64,000 nt of DNA from Setomelanomma holmii (lineage: Eukaryota; Ascomycota; Dothideomycetes; Pleosporales; Phaeosphaeriaceae), in assembly GCA_010015745.1 (NCBI GenBank), contig ML978207.1, forward strand, positions 1 through 64,000, read 5' to 3'. The notes under the pieces were generated by a model. That model was not told where the DNA came from. It searched no databases and saw only the letters and a list, made by a program, of their open reading frames with translations. The translations under genes were made by a program, and so were the position numbers. Positions 11,388 to 23,678 of the stretch are shown here, piece after piece (the first letter of the stretch is position 1; every line of letters begins with the position of its first letter).

Positions 11388-12599
11388 GCTTATTCTCTTT
11401 TGCGTGCAGGATTGTATCATGGACTGGTAACTGGGATTGATGCCCGGGTTCGGCCGAGTCAGCTGTTTGGGTTGTAGAACGCAGTCACGAGTACTGTCGT
11501 AGGGTCAGACTTATCCCACAGCCTTACATACCATAATTTGACCATACAGCCAGCCGAACTCAAATATCGTGCTCCTACTGCCAAGACAGACAGATTATCC
11601 TGATGCACTTCCGCTGGCGTAAGCAATACCAAGACTTCTTGGTATAAGATGCCCAGCCCTGCAAGCTGAAGCACTGTTACACAACGTTGCTTGTCCGACC
11701 GACCGACCGACCGACCAAGCAAGCTGGGCACTATATCCCTCTTGTCTGAGCTTATTGTCACGACTGTGAATCAACAATGTGCATTTGGGTCTTTACATAG
11801 ACTTGCTAAGCAAGACTTTAATACTTAGTTTGTGTCACACTTTGGTGCAAGGATTTGGGTTGGACACCAAAGCCTGAAGGTCGAAATATTCACCGGTCGA
11901 ATATTTTAGTAACAAAATTCATGATATCAAGACTCAACTAAGTGGTGTTGCATGATCTGAGAGGGTAAACGTTACCACGATAGCATTTGTTTAAGTCAGC
12001 TAACTTGAAGGCTTGCCAAATCAGAAGACCAAGACATGTGCAGTAACTCACTGACAAATGCTGAATGAGCATAATAATAGCGGTGGTCTTGATAACATCA
12101 GCGATTTTCCCGAGCCGGTGTCCTCGTGAACGATAGAGACGCAAGACCGGCGGTGACAACACGGTAACTTACATCCGACTCTTAACTATACGGACACTGC
12201 AGTTTGAAGTGAGACTGCTTTTTAGACTCAAATCAGAGGTTCCCCTAGTGGGACAATGGGCTCAAAGGTGCATGCAGAATGTTCAGACATTCTTTCGGCC
12301 CTGCAGCATTTCACCATATCCAAACCATGCCCTGAACGTCAGCATCTAGATTGCTCCCAAAACAAGATGTAAGAATATCATACCATACGAGCACGCACAA
12401 CGATTCAACTCACCGTATATTTCGCTCTATCAACCAACTTCCATACGGGAATGGTCGGAGTGATACTCCATGCGCAGCCTCTTCACATCTATAAATCTCA
12501 CCCACTCCTCATCTCACTTCTTCATCACAATCCTATCTTTACTTTCAACACGATCAAGACTTTCCACTTCTCTCTCCCCCCGCCAGAACCTAACACGTC
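11388..12599. other. Intergenic region, no gene seen
   Basis: About 1.2 kb with only short frames. It includes a small tetranucleotide repeat (listed separately). A TCTATAAATC element at about 12,487 precedes the broken secreted-protein gene at 12.6 kb and is a likely TATA element for it. Confidence 0.45.
11695..11716. repeat. CCGA microsatellite, 5.5 units
   Basis: Five full CCGA units followed by CC, without interruption. It lies in intergenic sequence and looks like an ordinary short tandem repeat. Confidence 0.9.
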
Positions 12600-13195
12600 A
12601 CCACCACACCAAAGTTCCTCGCTCTCCTTGCAGCGCTGGCTACTACCACTTTCGCAGCAGACATATGCCGCCCCACAGGCACCGACTGTTTCGGTACCGC
12701 AGTGTGCTGTCTCGACATCTAAGAGGGTAATTGTTGCAACCTTGGCACAGCTGGTACGAGGATTCGAATGGTCGTTCCAGCAAATAGGTAAGTCATTTCC
12801 CTTTCAACTTCCTTCCCTCCTGCCGTATAAGACGTATAGCAGAACACAAGTACTGAGACGATATTCGAATAGTCGTTCCCAAGGCTTTACAGGCAGTGGC
12901 TACACCGGCACCGTGTCAATAAAAACCAATCCCGCTGCGCGCACCGTGTGCTTCACATACTCCTCCTCTCGCTTGTCTGGGAATTGGCTCCACCGGCCTG
13001 TCCTCCCGTGTCAAGCGCGAGCCTGGAAGCAAAATTTGCGCCGAGCCGAATGCAGTCCTGAAGGTCAGAGATGGAGTGACCACGAAGATCGATTTGCGTG
13101 ACGGAATGAGTGTTGACGATGCGCTTGAAAAGCGCGATGGTGAAGTTGTTGAAGCTGTGGAGTATAACGGGGAGTATGTGAGTGTTGATGAGTAG
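12600..13195 (+). pseudogene. Broken gene for a small secreted Cys-containing protein
   Basis: The frame starting at 12612 reads like a signal peptide followed by a cysteine-rich start: KFLALLAALATTTFA then DICRPTGTDCFGTAVCC. There is no ATG; the frame is closed by TAA two codons before the preserved part. CACACCAAAGTTC is what is left if two bases of an ATG before AAG were lost. An in-frame TAA follows CCLDI. After a likely donor (GTAAGT at about 12787), the 3' part encodes a plausible tail in a different frame (SVDDALEKRDGEVVEAVEY, then a stop at 13193-13195). A TATA-like element sits about 120 bases upstream. Lost start, in-frame stop and frame change together argue for a pseudogene. An alternative with unusual splicing is not excluded. 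Confidence 0.5.
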
Positions 13196-14537
13196 AGTCA
13201 AGGATCTTTTGCATGTCGCACTGGTGGGGTTGTTGGGAAGAGTAGGATTATGGGTAGCTTGGAATGAGTAAGGACATTCATTTGCTGGAATGGACAAAGT
13301 GTCTTTAGTTGTAGCATACCGTAGCGTCCAGAATAAAGCCGAGATTGGTTACACCTTGGGCCGCTGCAATCGTATGAGCTGTGCAAAGAGCAGAGTTTGA
13401 GAAAGTGAATGTATGTACTGACTGGTTGCACAGCTTTCGGCTCGCACCAACATGTACAAAGGCACAAGGAGGTAGTACCGTTCCCGTCTACTTTTCAATG
13501 GAGAATCTGGAGTGTTATCTTGATATGCCTACCACTGATCAAGCTACCAAAACCAGGCACGTAGCATAGCTATTCTGAACACGAATAATTCTGTCACAGC
13601 TTCAACTGAACGCCCTTGAATTGTATTGAGCTAAACCTTAGATTGATGCATTCGCGACGGCAAGACGTGCACTACGAGATTACTCGCAATCCACAACTTA
13701 AGTTTCAACACTTTGTCCCATCTCAATTCGTTGGATATATGACACGATTAGCAACTGCAAGTCCCTCACTCAAGAGAACAATCGCATCGAATGCTATAGA
13801 GACGGGTTGCTGTGAGGCGGGCCTTTCCCAGTGACCTCGATGATGCATGAGAGGGCAGGCACAATGTTGCTTTGCACAAACGTGCGCATATTAACGCAAC
13901 GGTAGATTAACACCCAAACAATGGAGCAGCTGACGTTTGCTACGCACGTTGCCTATAACCATGCATATTCGAGCCACATCGACCGTACAGGAAGAGTGTT
14001 TATGGAAGGGCGTAGATTGGCCTAGACTCCTGCTTCGACCATGGAAATTCTAGACTGCCACTATGTCCGCCCTCAGCCGCCAAGACACCGCCGTCTCCAC
14101 GAACGTTCGAAATCTGCTCACCGAAGCCATTGGGCAGTTATAGTCAAGCAAGCATAAGCTTTCAGAAGCGACGACAAATGTAACTACGGAAAGTAAGTAA
14201 TCCTGCGAAGCCACACTTCACATGTCAATTTCTGTGGAATGAGCTCGATCACGCAACTTCGCGAATACGTCGGAATTTGAACACTCTCCCAGCAGACCAG
14301 AGCCGTTCGCCTACCTTACCCCTGAACCTCCGACCCTCGACGCCGATCCGGGGCGGCGTTTACCCCTGACAGCTTTCAGCCTCACTGGTACGCGCCACAC
14401 CCGTCACAAGGCGCCGGCGCTTCCCGCTAGCACCAAGGCAGCTGAGTGAAAGTGCATGCGCAACGCGAACTCCTGCGTCTGACGGAGCGCGATCCGGGAG
14501 TCCAAGAGTTTTTAGGTTCAAGGCTGGTGCAGGTGGG
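13196..14537. other. Intergenic region, no gene seen
   Basis: About 1.3 kb with no frame above about 80 codons and no recognisable motif. The right end is the promoter of the acidic secreted protein. Confidence 0.5.
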
Positions 14538-14545
14538 TATATAAA
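14538..14545 (+). promoter_or_regulatory. TATA box of the acidic secreted protein gene
   Basis: TATATAAA within GGGTATATAAACGCT, about 190 bases before the ATG at 14731. The sequence between is rich in CT and ends CAACCCAACATG, typical of a fungal 5' leader. The same GTATATAAACGCT string occurs at 28,001. Confidence 0.6.
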
Positions 14546-14730
14546 CGCTGTCTCGCCACCATCTGCTGGGGAATACCTGCAACAACTTCGTTCCAACATC
14601 AACACAAAGTAGTCACTCTTTACTTTTCTTATTCATCAAATCGCTCTTTTAAAACCATCTATCTTCCGTTCTCCATCACCTCGATCATTCCACCAAACAC
14701 CAACACCAATTACACCTAAACCAACCCAAC

Positions 14731-15153
14731 ATGCGCGCCGCCTCCATTCTCACAAGCACTTTCCTCCTCGTCCTCGCGGCCGCCGCGCCCCTCGGCCTCA
14801 AGCGCGATGCTTCAGACTCCGGCGTAGCAACGTACAACTTCGCCATGGGCGGTAGCATCGAGACTGCTGATGTCGTCAAGCGTCAGGACGACGCCGATTT
14901 CTCCGGAGATGTGGACGAGTTTGTGCCCTCCGAAGACGACGGTTCTGCTGAGGACTTTACCGAGGATGAGACTGCTGGTGACGATAGCACCGAGGACGAT
15001 GGCGATGACGAGGATGTTGCCGATGACGAGGATGCTGGCGAGGATGACGGATCTGACGATGCTGGCGAGGACAATGGATCTGATGATGCCGACTTCGAGG
15101 ATGATTCTAGCGATGATTCTGGCGACGTCGTTGAGGAGGTTGCCGAGGAGTAA
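14731..15153 (+). CDS. Secreted, highly acidic protein with two dibasic processing sites
   Basis: The 140-residue product has a signal peptide (about 1-19, ending LAAAA-P), then two Lys-Arg sites at residues 24-25 and 50-51 that fit Kex2-type cleavage, leaving a 25-residue peptide between them. From residue 52 the protein is almost only Asp, Glu, Ser, Gly and Thr, with imprecise repeats of the type AGEDDGSDD. Such tails are disordered and could bind metal ions or basic partners, but no function is known to me. The reverse strand is open too, a by-product of the GAT/GAC repetition. A decayed relative of the tail lies at 25.96-26.08 kb. Effector-like or cell-wall roles are speculation. Confidence 0.8.
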   Translation: MRAASILTSTFLLVLAAAAPLGLKRDASDSGVATYNFAMGGSIETADVVKRQDDADFSGDVDEFVPSEDDGSAEDFTEDETAGDDSTEDDGDDEDVADDEDAGEDDGSDDAGEDNGSDDADFEDDSSDDSGDVVEEVAEE

Positions 15154-16376
15154 ATGGTGCTGAAAGGGGTAGTGGTCGTGGTGTGGGTTGGGGTGAGTTT
15201 TGTTGTCGCGAGTGTGTGTAGGAAAGGAGAGACGCGGGAGAGCATGGGATTGTATCGTGGACTATGGAACGAGGAAGTTCAAAGCGTCCATTCCGTCTAG
15301 GAATTCTACGTCTCGTCGGACGTTCCTCGAGCTTTACTTGAAGCTGTCTCTGATAAAGCCTATTGTAGCGCACTGCCGTCTGCCTTCTAAGTACTTACCC
15401 TCAACATCACTCGCAACTCCGGCTCGTCTGCTACCCATCCTGAACCCACCAACCCGTGCAATGCAAAGCACAATTTCCAAATTGAAACCTTTCTTATTAT
15501 GTAACACTCACCTGTTCTACAGCCCCGATTCGAGAGGAAGCTGTCCCTTATAAGAGATCTACTACGAATCTCTGCGATTTAAGTCAGCTCTACTCATTCA
15601 GATCCCCGCACCTCTCTCGTACTGTCCAGATAAACCAGAACGGCCCGCCTCCCACCCCATCCGCCCGCGGCCACCGCCTCCTCTACCCACCATCCCTGGA
15701 GACGGGGTTGCTGTCTTGGCAGCTGAGGGGCGGACATGGTGGGAGTCTAGAACACCCATGGTCAAGGCATTATTCCAAGCCAAACCGCGTCATGACATGA
15801 AGTCATCCTTTATTGAAACGTGCGTAGCGATCTTCAGCTGCGCCATTGTTGGGTGGCTGTACGACAGTACGAAAGTGTACAAGATTGTGCAAATGCACAT
15901 GTGCGAGATCAGTTCCAAGTCGACATCGTTCTCATTGTCTGTATTTTCTGTCCTCAGCTCTCGTCTTCCAAAATTCGGCCGGAAGCTGTCCCGCATAAGC
16001 CCCATTACCTGCGCCCGATTGTGGCGCACTGCCGTTCCGCAAAATCAACAAACATGCACAATCAGAGAAATTCACATAGCGTAACGCCTGCCGCGCTGGT
16101 ATATGCACCGACTGTGTCCTCCAAAAACGCTCCTGTACATGCTGAACCTCGAAAAAAGCCCTAGTGAAAATCGATTCCCGAAGATATGGTAGAATAGGGA
16201 GGAGAAAATGGTGTTTGGTATCGTAGAACGCCGATATGTAACGTAACGCCGTGCTCGCATGAGGATGAAAATGATGATGGAGACCGTGATTAGGCCGTTG
16301 TGGTGGGTGGTCGCAGTGTCGAGCGGTTCCCCGAACGCATCGCGCCTGTCTGCTCTTGTTGTGCTTCGCCTTTCGT
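15154..16376. other. Intergenic region with short repeated motifs
   Basis: About 1.2 kb between convergent genes. No gene is recognised. A small motif recurs: GAAGCTGTC followed within about ten bases by ATAA occurs near 15,339, 15,540 and 15,984. GCGCACTGCCGT occurs near 15,369 and 16,024, downstream of the first and third copies. This may be remnants of a short local duplication. Confidence 0.45.
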
Positions 16377-19300
16377 CTAATATCGGAGCTTGCCAAGAAG
16401 CCCGTAGCAGTACGCGCATTCTCTTTCGCTCTTCATCTGTACCATGAAGACTCTCGCCCTTGCGCCGGAGACACCACCAGTCTTTCCGACTCTGCCAATC
16501 TGGCCGTCGTCGCCTACGACATCTTCCCAGACCGATACTGCGATGCCGCTGCGGGCGACTCGCTCGAAGCAACTTTCTGACAAAGTCACGTCGAGAAGCA
16601 CCTCGCCCTTCGTCTTGCCTGTGATAACAATGCGACGCTCTTGTGTTGGATCGCGTTGGCCGTGAGCGCGCTGTCGCGTATTGGGTGATGGGGAGGAAGG
16701 CGCGCTTGGGTTGGGACTGGGCAGCATAATAGTCAAACGCGCGCTGCCCATGTCGCGCCATTTCTTTAGTGTCTCGCGCTCGTAGAGTCTACACTTTGTG
16801 TTTGTGATTCCCGCTGGAGCGCCTGGGGCCCTGCCGTCGCCGTTGGGAGTCGAGCTGCCAGATCCTCCGCTTGATCCGGCATCGAATGAAGAGCCCGTGC
16901 TGCGAGATCCGAGCGTCGAGTTGCGGACACTGAAGACACCATTCTTGCCCCAAGAAAATCTACCCAGCGCTGACTTTAATGCGGTATTCATAGTACCCAC
17001 TGAAGAGTCGGTGGCGGCTGAAATGGAGGCTGCCCGCGTGCTTGACTTCCTGTAGCTGCTTCTACGCCCGAGAGTACCACCGAGCCAGCCTGAGGATGAG
17101 CCGCCATTGGTCCTAGCGGCGTTTTGACGATCCATGGCCTCAGCCCAGCTTGTCTGGCCGTACGGTCCGCGCGCGTTTTGGAGCGCAAGGTATGTGGGGT
17201 TGTTGATGCGCGATTGATTGATCATGGCGTATAGCTGTGCGCATTCGGCAGGATTGCGACTCCTCAACATAATGTTATTGCCTGTGCGAATGCGCGAGTC
17301 TGCAGTGGGTGGCGAGCGGATGGAAATGTCGATAGCGGTGGACTTTCGCAGGGGGACCAGCGGGGTAAGCTCAACCGCAATAAGGGGAGCACGTCCTTCT
17401 GGCTGGATGATCTCGTCTCCATCGGCAACGAAGGGCTTCGAGTGCATGGCGCTAATCTCAAAAACCTCAATCTTTCCTGGTGTGACAACAATACTACACT
17501 CATCCGGGTGCAGGCTGTCCCATCTGCCTGCGTCAGACCAAGCAAAGATCGATGCGACCGCCTTTACAGCTTTGCCACTGCTCTGAGGTACAGCCCGGTA
17601 TGGCGTATTGGATGCGGACTGCGACGGAGTGATTGTTCCATTGGGCAGAGTGTAGATCGAGCTGGGCGGCGAGACTTTGGGAAACTTCTTGGTGTCTTCA
17701 ATCTCGACTTTGTCTCTGCTTGGACGTGTGGCGTCTCTGCCTCCAGATGGTGGGCGGGAGGAGTATCCTCGCGGGCCAATGTAGCCGATGGGCATCAATG
17801 GCATAGGCACGTCGTCATCTAGCTCGTCTTCGGAGGAGTCCGATGTCAAGCTCGCTTTATCTTCTTCATCCACGTCCTCTTCGGAGACGGTTTCTTCCTC
17901 GCTCGAGCTCGAGGACTCGGTACATGTGGACGGTTCATATTCGTGTTTCAGGGGTGAAGAAGAGCGGCGTTTATTCCTGAAGGCAAGCACGCTTGGAGTA
18001 AAATTTGGCGTATTGGAGCCTTTCAGGGTGACAGGTGATGCTGGGCTAGATGACCGGTGCGGTGGTGGAGGAGGTGGTTCATCCATGCGTGCTTCTGCCT
18101 TAGGCTCATCCTGACCCGGCTCGCGAGCGCTTCTTCTGCGTTTTGGTGGCGCGGATGCGGCTTTAGGACGAGGACCTAATGGCTTCTCGGGTTCTCTTGT
18201 TGGTGTAGTAGGTTGGCTAGTCTTGCGTGATCTTGGAATCGAGGGCAGGTCCATTGATGGTACGGAGGAGACTCTCCTGTGTGCCTGTGGTCGTTGGGGC
18301 GATGTTGGAGGCGGATCTGGTGGAGAAGGAGCTGGACCCTCAGAGGAATGATCGCTTTCGTCGGATTCGCCGGAGAAGTCTACGTCAGACGACGGCATCC
18401 AGACGCTGAAAGCTTTGGATGACTGGGAAATCTCAGAGGATGCTGAGGGCAGCGACTTGGGTCGTTGGCGTTTGGTCAGCTTCCTACGTGGCTTTACTTC
18501 CTCTTCTGCAGGTTTGGCATCATCCTTAGCCCCGGTGGGATCGTCGAGGGTGATTTGGCGTGATGGTCGAGATGCGCTTGGTGATGCAGCGACGTTCTTC
18601 GAAAGACGCTTCGCTCTAGTACGCTTGAGACCAGTAGGCGAGTCAGCGCCAGCCATTCTGGCTGCGTCGTCAAGGCTGCGAGGCGTGCGATCGGGGTCAT
18701 TTTGATACTGAATTGCCTCGTGCGTGTTGGCGAAAGGAATCTTCTCCCCGCTGGGAGGGGTGATGGGTGAAGCGGCACCAGATTGGGCTCGCTTCTCGGG
18801 AGTGTCGTAACGCCAGACCTTCGACACTTCTGTATGTTGCTCGCCGATGGGGATCTCGATCTCGTGCGGACTGGGTGTTCTGCTCTTTTGCGGAATCGTT
18901 GATGCCGTCATGGCGGACAAGAGCGAAGACGATGCATGGCTGCCCCCGGGTTGTGGCAACGAATTCTGGCTTTGTCTGATCTCGGAAAGTTGTGGAGGTA
19001 TTGGGTTGAGGCCAAGCATCTGTACCCATTCGAATCCTGCTTGCTCGTCGTCGGTGACCAGCGACATGACTTCGCTCCACTCAGAACCGTCTGCCTGAAC
19101 TCCACGGATCATGACGATGATCTCTCCCTTGAGATCGCCATTGCGGGCTGAGACGCGACTCAGTTGCACGGGCGGTAGAAGCAGCCATCGCCCAGTTGGG
19201 TCTACTTCGCAGAACAACAGATCGCCATTGCTTCCGAATCCAGGTGCATCGTCGCGTATTAGGATCTCGACTCGGCAGCTGACCTCCTGACCGGTGGAAT

Positions 19301-22254
19301 GATATAGGTGCAAATCGAAGTGGTCTCTGGCACGAACGCATCGGTTCGGATCAACGCGCACACCAGCGAGCGGGGCTAGGCTTCGAGGATCGCGAGCTCG
19401 TGTGGGATCAATCGCAGCGGCAGCTTCGTCTTCAAGACGTGCATGTTCGTCGTTAGAACGCTTTCGTGCGGCGGTCACAAGGTCTTGGAACATGATCGAA
19501 ATCTTTTCTGCGCGCTCCGAGGGCTTCACGTAACTGACACCCTTGATACATGTCAGTCGCTGTCATCAAAGTAGCACGCAAGGATCGGTTTCCTACCTTG
19601 AGACTCTTGGCCAGATACTTCAGCCGCACCAGCGGTCGCTTGAGCATATAGGCCACATCGACCCTTTCGCCGTCACCGTTGATGACATAGCCTTCGGCAT
19701 TGCGCGGCATGCCCTCGTCCCACGGTGCACCATCGTCTGGACCATCGACAACCTTGGATGGCTTGAAAGGATCATCGTCTGCCGGTGCCAGACTGATCAC
19801 GACGTCTTGGAATCCGAGGCGCCATGCGGCAATGTACCCAGCGTAGACTCGCTGAGCACTCTGCGCCCAGGAAACAAAGGCGTCGGGGTCGTCTTTGGGG
19901 ACGCGCTTGTGCAATGTCTTGAGGCGCTCCAAGCATTCGCCCATTTCGACGATGGGCTTCGTAACGCTAGTCGAATCGGTGTGGGCTGAGCGAGAGAACA
20001 AGCCGGCCGCAACAGCGGAGTCAGACTTGGAGAGGACGCAGCTAAGCAGGACAGGGATGACACCATCAACAAGCGTGCGTAGCTCTCGCATATATTTGGC
20101 CTCATCAGTGGCAAGCTCCTTCATGATGTCGCCGATGGTAGCAGTAGCAAGGCGGCTCCTATTTGTGCGGATGCTTCGAGCAGAGACGATGCTCTTCGTG
20201 CCTGCTGCCTTGGGCATAGACAGAACGGACATTAGGTCGGCATGGCTGGCAAGTCTACTTTTGCGCCTCGTGCTTCGACGACTCACAATAGTTGACGTTT
20301 CTGGGTTGAAGAAGGAGCCGACGTTTGAAGCAGGAACTTCTGTGGCCGTGTTTGTTTCCTCTGAGATGGTGCTGATTTCCGAGCCAGTCACTGTTGAGGC
20401 AGGAGCTTCTTGTGTCCTGGTTGCGAATGACTCCACAGAAACAATGGTGGAGAGACGCTTGCCAGTTGAGGGGAAAGCACGCTGCACTGCAAGTGGGCGG
20501 GGTCGTAATGCAAAGCTTTCGATCTCCAGAGCTGACGATTCTACCGATGACGAAGGCGCGGTCGACGCAACTTCTGAGTCTCTGGTGACATGGGACGACT
20601 CATCGTCAACAGACGTGGTCTCGCGAAGAGGAGAAGATATCGATCGACTCTTCGTTGGGGAGTGCTGGCTGCGCTTTGCACCGCGACGTTTGAGGGTCGG
20701 TGTTGGGGTGAGAGAGACTTCGGCGTCTTTCTCCGGTGTGGGGACTTCGTGCGCGTCATCCGACAGGGAACTGGCGGGCTCGTCTGTAATCTTGGTGTCT
20801 ATTTTCATCTCACGACTGCGTCGTCGTCTCCGCCTTTTGCTGCCGCTTCCGCTCCCACCACTGCGAGGAAGCGTTTCCTCCGGCTGTTCATCCTTGGACT
20901 CGGTGGATGCAGTGACATCGGATGCGCCGGCCTTGGATTGCAGCTCGAGGGTTGATACTGATTCCTCTGACCTGCGTCTGTGGCGCGATTTCTTTTCTAC
21001 AAAGGGATCAGGTGTAGTATTCAGCCAGGCCTCAAGTCTTGTTCCGAAGACCTTGTTGGGTGTTGTGTCGGGCGCAACTGGCTCTGGTGGTGGGGATGCG
21101 AGGCCTTGGTCGCTTGTCCCGGGAGACGACCTTCGATGTCGCCTCCGTCCTGTTGTTATGGGGGCCCCGGGCGAGTCGTCCGCAGAGACATTGCCTTGAC
21201 TTCTTGGTCGTCGCCGTCTTCGCCTCTCTCGTATCTCACTGTCACGTGGCGATGTGACCTTGCTCTCCTCATCGTATTCGACAGTGACAATGTTGGCCGA
21301 GTCGTCCACGAGCGACGTGTCGGACTTTCTCGCTGGCCTTGCGGTGTGTCTGAGCGCGGCGCCCTCGTCTGCAGACAGCGAGCCTCGTGGCGACGTTCGC
21401 GCACGCGGTCTACGGCGCACCTTTATGATCTCTTTGGGGTCATTTTGCAGCTTGGGCGATGTTGGTCCGGCTGCAATTTCCTCGCTCTTGACCTCCGCGC
21501 TGCTGCCAGAGCCATGGCTGACTGGGCGCTCATTCTCCTGGCTGCCGGGTTTCGAGGGCCTGCGCTGCTTGATTGTACCCTTCTTCTGTCCCGTACTTTT
21601 ACCGACGTAGGAGACGAGCGCATTGAGTGGTGGAGTGAGCGGCGCAGGCGTCTTGTGTTCGACTTTGGGTGGGGATGCAGGCTTGTCTTCGTCGATCCCT
21701 TCCTTGTCCTTCTTGACAATCTTGGAGGGCCGGACCCAGGCGTTGGGGATAGTCTTGGGGGCTGGGCGGCCGGTGTCTTTGGGCGGGGACTGCTTGTTGC
21801 GCCAGCGCGAGTCACTGACGACGCGCTTCTTGGGGGCTGTCGCAACAAGGACTTCTTCGTCGAGCTTGTTGTGGGTCACGGGCGGCTTCTTCGGGCTGGT
21901 GGAGCGCTCCGGGCTGACGTTGGTTGACTTGCGCGGGGTATGTGTGGGCGTCCAGTTGGGCTTGTCGTCCAGGGCCTTTGCTTTCGGCGTCGTCTGTGGC
22001 TTGGGCGAGGGCGCTGGCTTGGGGAAGCTTTCTGCGGATGCGCCGGCCTTCTCTGCACCCGCGGCATCTGGCTCAACCTCTTGCTGCCATCGCTTGATCT
22101 TGTCTTTCACGTTGGCGGGCTTGTTGATGCCGATTGCCTTTGCAAAGTCGGGCCCGTTCATGTTGTTCTGCCCGTTGGCGGCCTTCGTTTTGCCCAGCGT
22201 GCCATTCCTCTGTGCGACCGGGGTCTCGGGGTCACTGGGCAGCGGCGAGACCAT
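16377..22254 (-). CDS. Large Dbl-homology (RhoGEF-like) and PH-like multidomain protein
   Basis: Two exons (22254-19597 and 19541-16377) joined by a 55-nt intron give about 1940 residues. The first 700 are disordered, basic and Ser/Pro-rich. A DH-like helical region follows (about 700-930), beginning DIMKELATDEAKYMRELRTL, as in Dbl-family exchange factors for Rho GTPases. It spans the intron and passes into a beta-rich PH-like segment (about 930-1070). A second long disordered Ser/Pro/Glu region leads to another PH-like block (about 1540-1690) and a C-terminal domain ending GLLGKLRY. Fungal proteins of this layout are usually named only as DH-domain or 'splicing coactivator SRm160/300-like' proteins. 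A role in Rho signalling is inferred from the DH fold. The ATG at 22254 is the first Met of the frame. Long plus-strand frames inside (for example 19895-21199) are antisense shadows. Confidence 0.75.
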
Positions 22255-23678
22255 CAAGTCTCGCCGTCATCGGGACTGCGTGTGGTGTCGTCGTGACGGG
22301 AGGTTGGGGGATGCTGTTTGTTATGATGGGCGCGGATTGGGCGGGCGGGTTTACAGAGCTTCGATAGCTCGAGTCGCCCCGCAGTCAGCCTCAGCAGGCG
22401 CACTGGGGAGTCGGAGAGGTTTAATAGCGAGCGTGACGGTGATGGTGAAGGTGGGATGACTTCCCGTGGTTGTACGGCGGTGATGTAGGGCACTGCAGGC
22501 TTGATGCGCGTCGTCGGGCGGCCGAATGTTGGCGATCCAATCATGCTTGAAGCCGCAACAAAACCAAGGCTAAGCCTGCGATCCGAGTGTCGCGCAAACC
22601 ATCCATCACCGACATGATGGTAAGCTTCGTGCCAGCTTGGCTGCATAATATGCTCAACAGTCTTCATACAGCCCAAATGAAGTCACTACATACGAGACTC
22701 GAGTCTCGAGTCTCGAGTCCTTCACAGGCGTTTGTTTGCATAACTGAGAGACGATACTGCGTGTCTCTTATCTCGTCGAGGTTCTGTCTCGGGATGATCC
22801 ATGATGGACGTCTCGCTTATGCGCCACGTGCCACCCCAATTGCCGCCTTGGAAACAACCCAGCAACCACTCCTCATCGATCTGCTCACGGCTGCAATAAT
22901 GATCCTCCGATATCCATAACCTCTTCGTCTGGAGTGTTGCGGCCGCACCTTCCCACAAAAGTCACGCAACAGAGACAAGTTGCTCTTGCTGCTCCGGAAT
23001 CGTCCCTGCGAACTATCCATGCTCGCATACATCACGCTCATTGTTCATGGCCCGCACAGGAGAAGAACAAATATTGAAGACTGGCAGTTCGACTGAGACC
23101 ACGTCTTCGCTCAAAATCTGCGAATACATATTGTATACTTGACGGCTGCGCTTCACCCACATGGGGATAGGTGTCAAAGTTGCGCCCTTCAATTCATCTC
23201 ATCATCACAACCACGACTCCCTCAGCCTCGTGGGACGACTGTCGCGAACACATTCTCTGCATTATCATGGAGGCTCAAGCAGACACTGACACGGCAGCAG
23301 TCTGACGTGTACAGTCGAACATCCTCGAAACGCCCTTCTCTGGTTGTCTGTGGCTGAAGGGCGCCACAAATCCAAATCGGGTAGACGCTCACGGAATTCC
23401 GCCTTTCAAACCGCAGCTGAGCTGAAGAGGGCGTGCAATCATGGGGCAAACAGCCGCATATGGATGACAAGGCGTTTGCATGTGCCTTTGAGGGACTTTG
23501 CTGCCTGGCAGAGCCGCATGCCTCAGTCTCGTGCCTCTCACCTTAAAAAAGCTGCGAAGTCTCTCACTTGGATATCATCGCGAATCCGGTAGAGATACCA
23601 ATTCTCTGATCATCAACACTCTCCTTTCGCCTCTTCGCAGTCCGCGCCTGACTCTGTCCACCACGCTCACTAGCTACG
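22255..23678. other. Divergent promoter region
   Basis: About 1.4 kb between the divergent DH-protein and UBC/F-box genes. It holds a short palindromic tandem repeat of ACTCGAGTCTCG type at about 22,694-22,719. No gene is recognised. CT-rich sequence before 23,679 is a likely leader. Confidence 0.5.

Noticed and set aside
12761..12795. GGATTCGAATGG resembling a tRNA T-loop
   Set aside because: No matching A-box, acceptor stem or T-stem is present; it lies within the broken secreted-protein gene.
14883..15245. Minus-strand Ser-rich frame of 120 codons
   Set aside because: It is the complement of the Asp/Glu repeats (GAT/GAC give ATC/GTC, TCA-type codons) and has no independent support.
19895..21199. 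Plus-strand frame of 434 codons
   Set aside because: It lies fully opposite the DH-domain gene in its Ser/Arg-rich coding part. Its composition is that of an antisense reading and it has no motif. The same holds for 20980-21927 and 21623-22459.
22694..22719. Repeated CTCGAG/GAGTCTC palindromic run
   Set aside because: Short simple repeat, no further structure.
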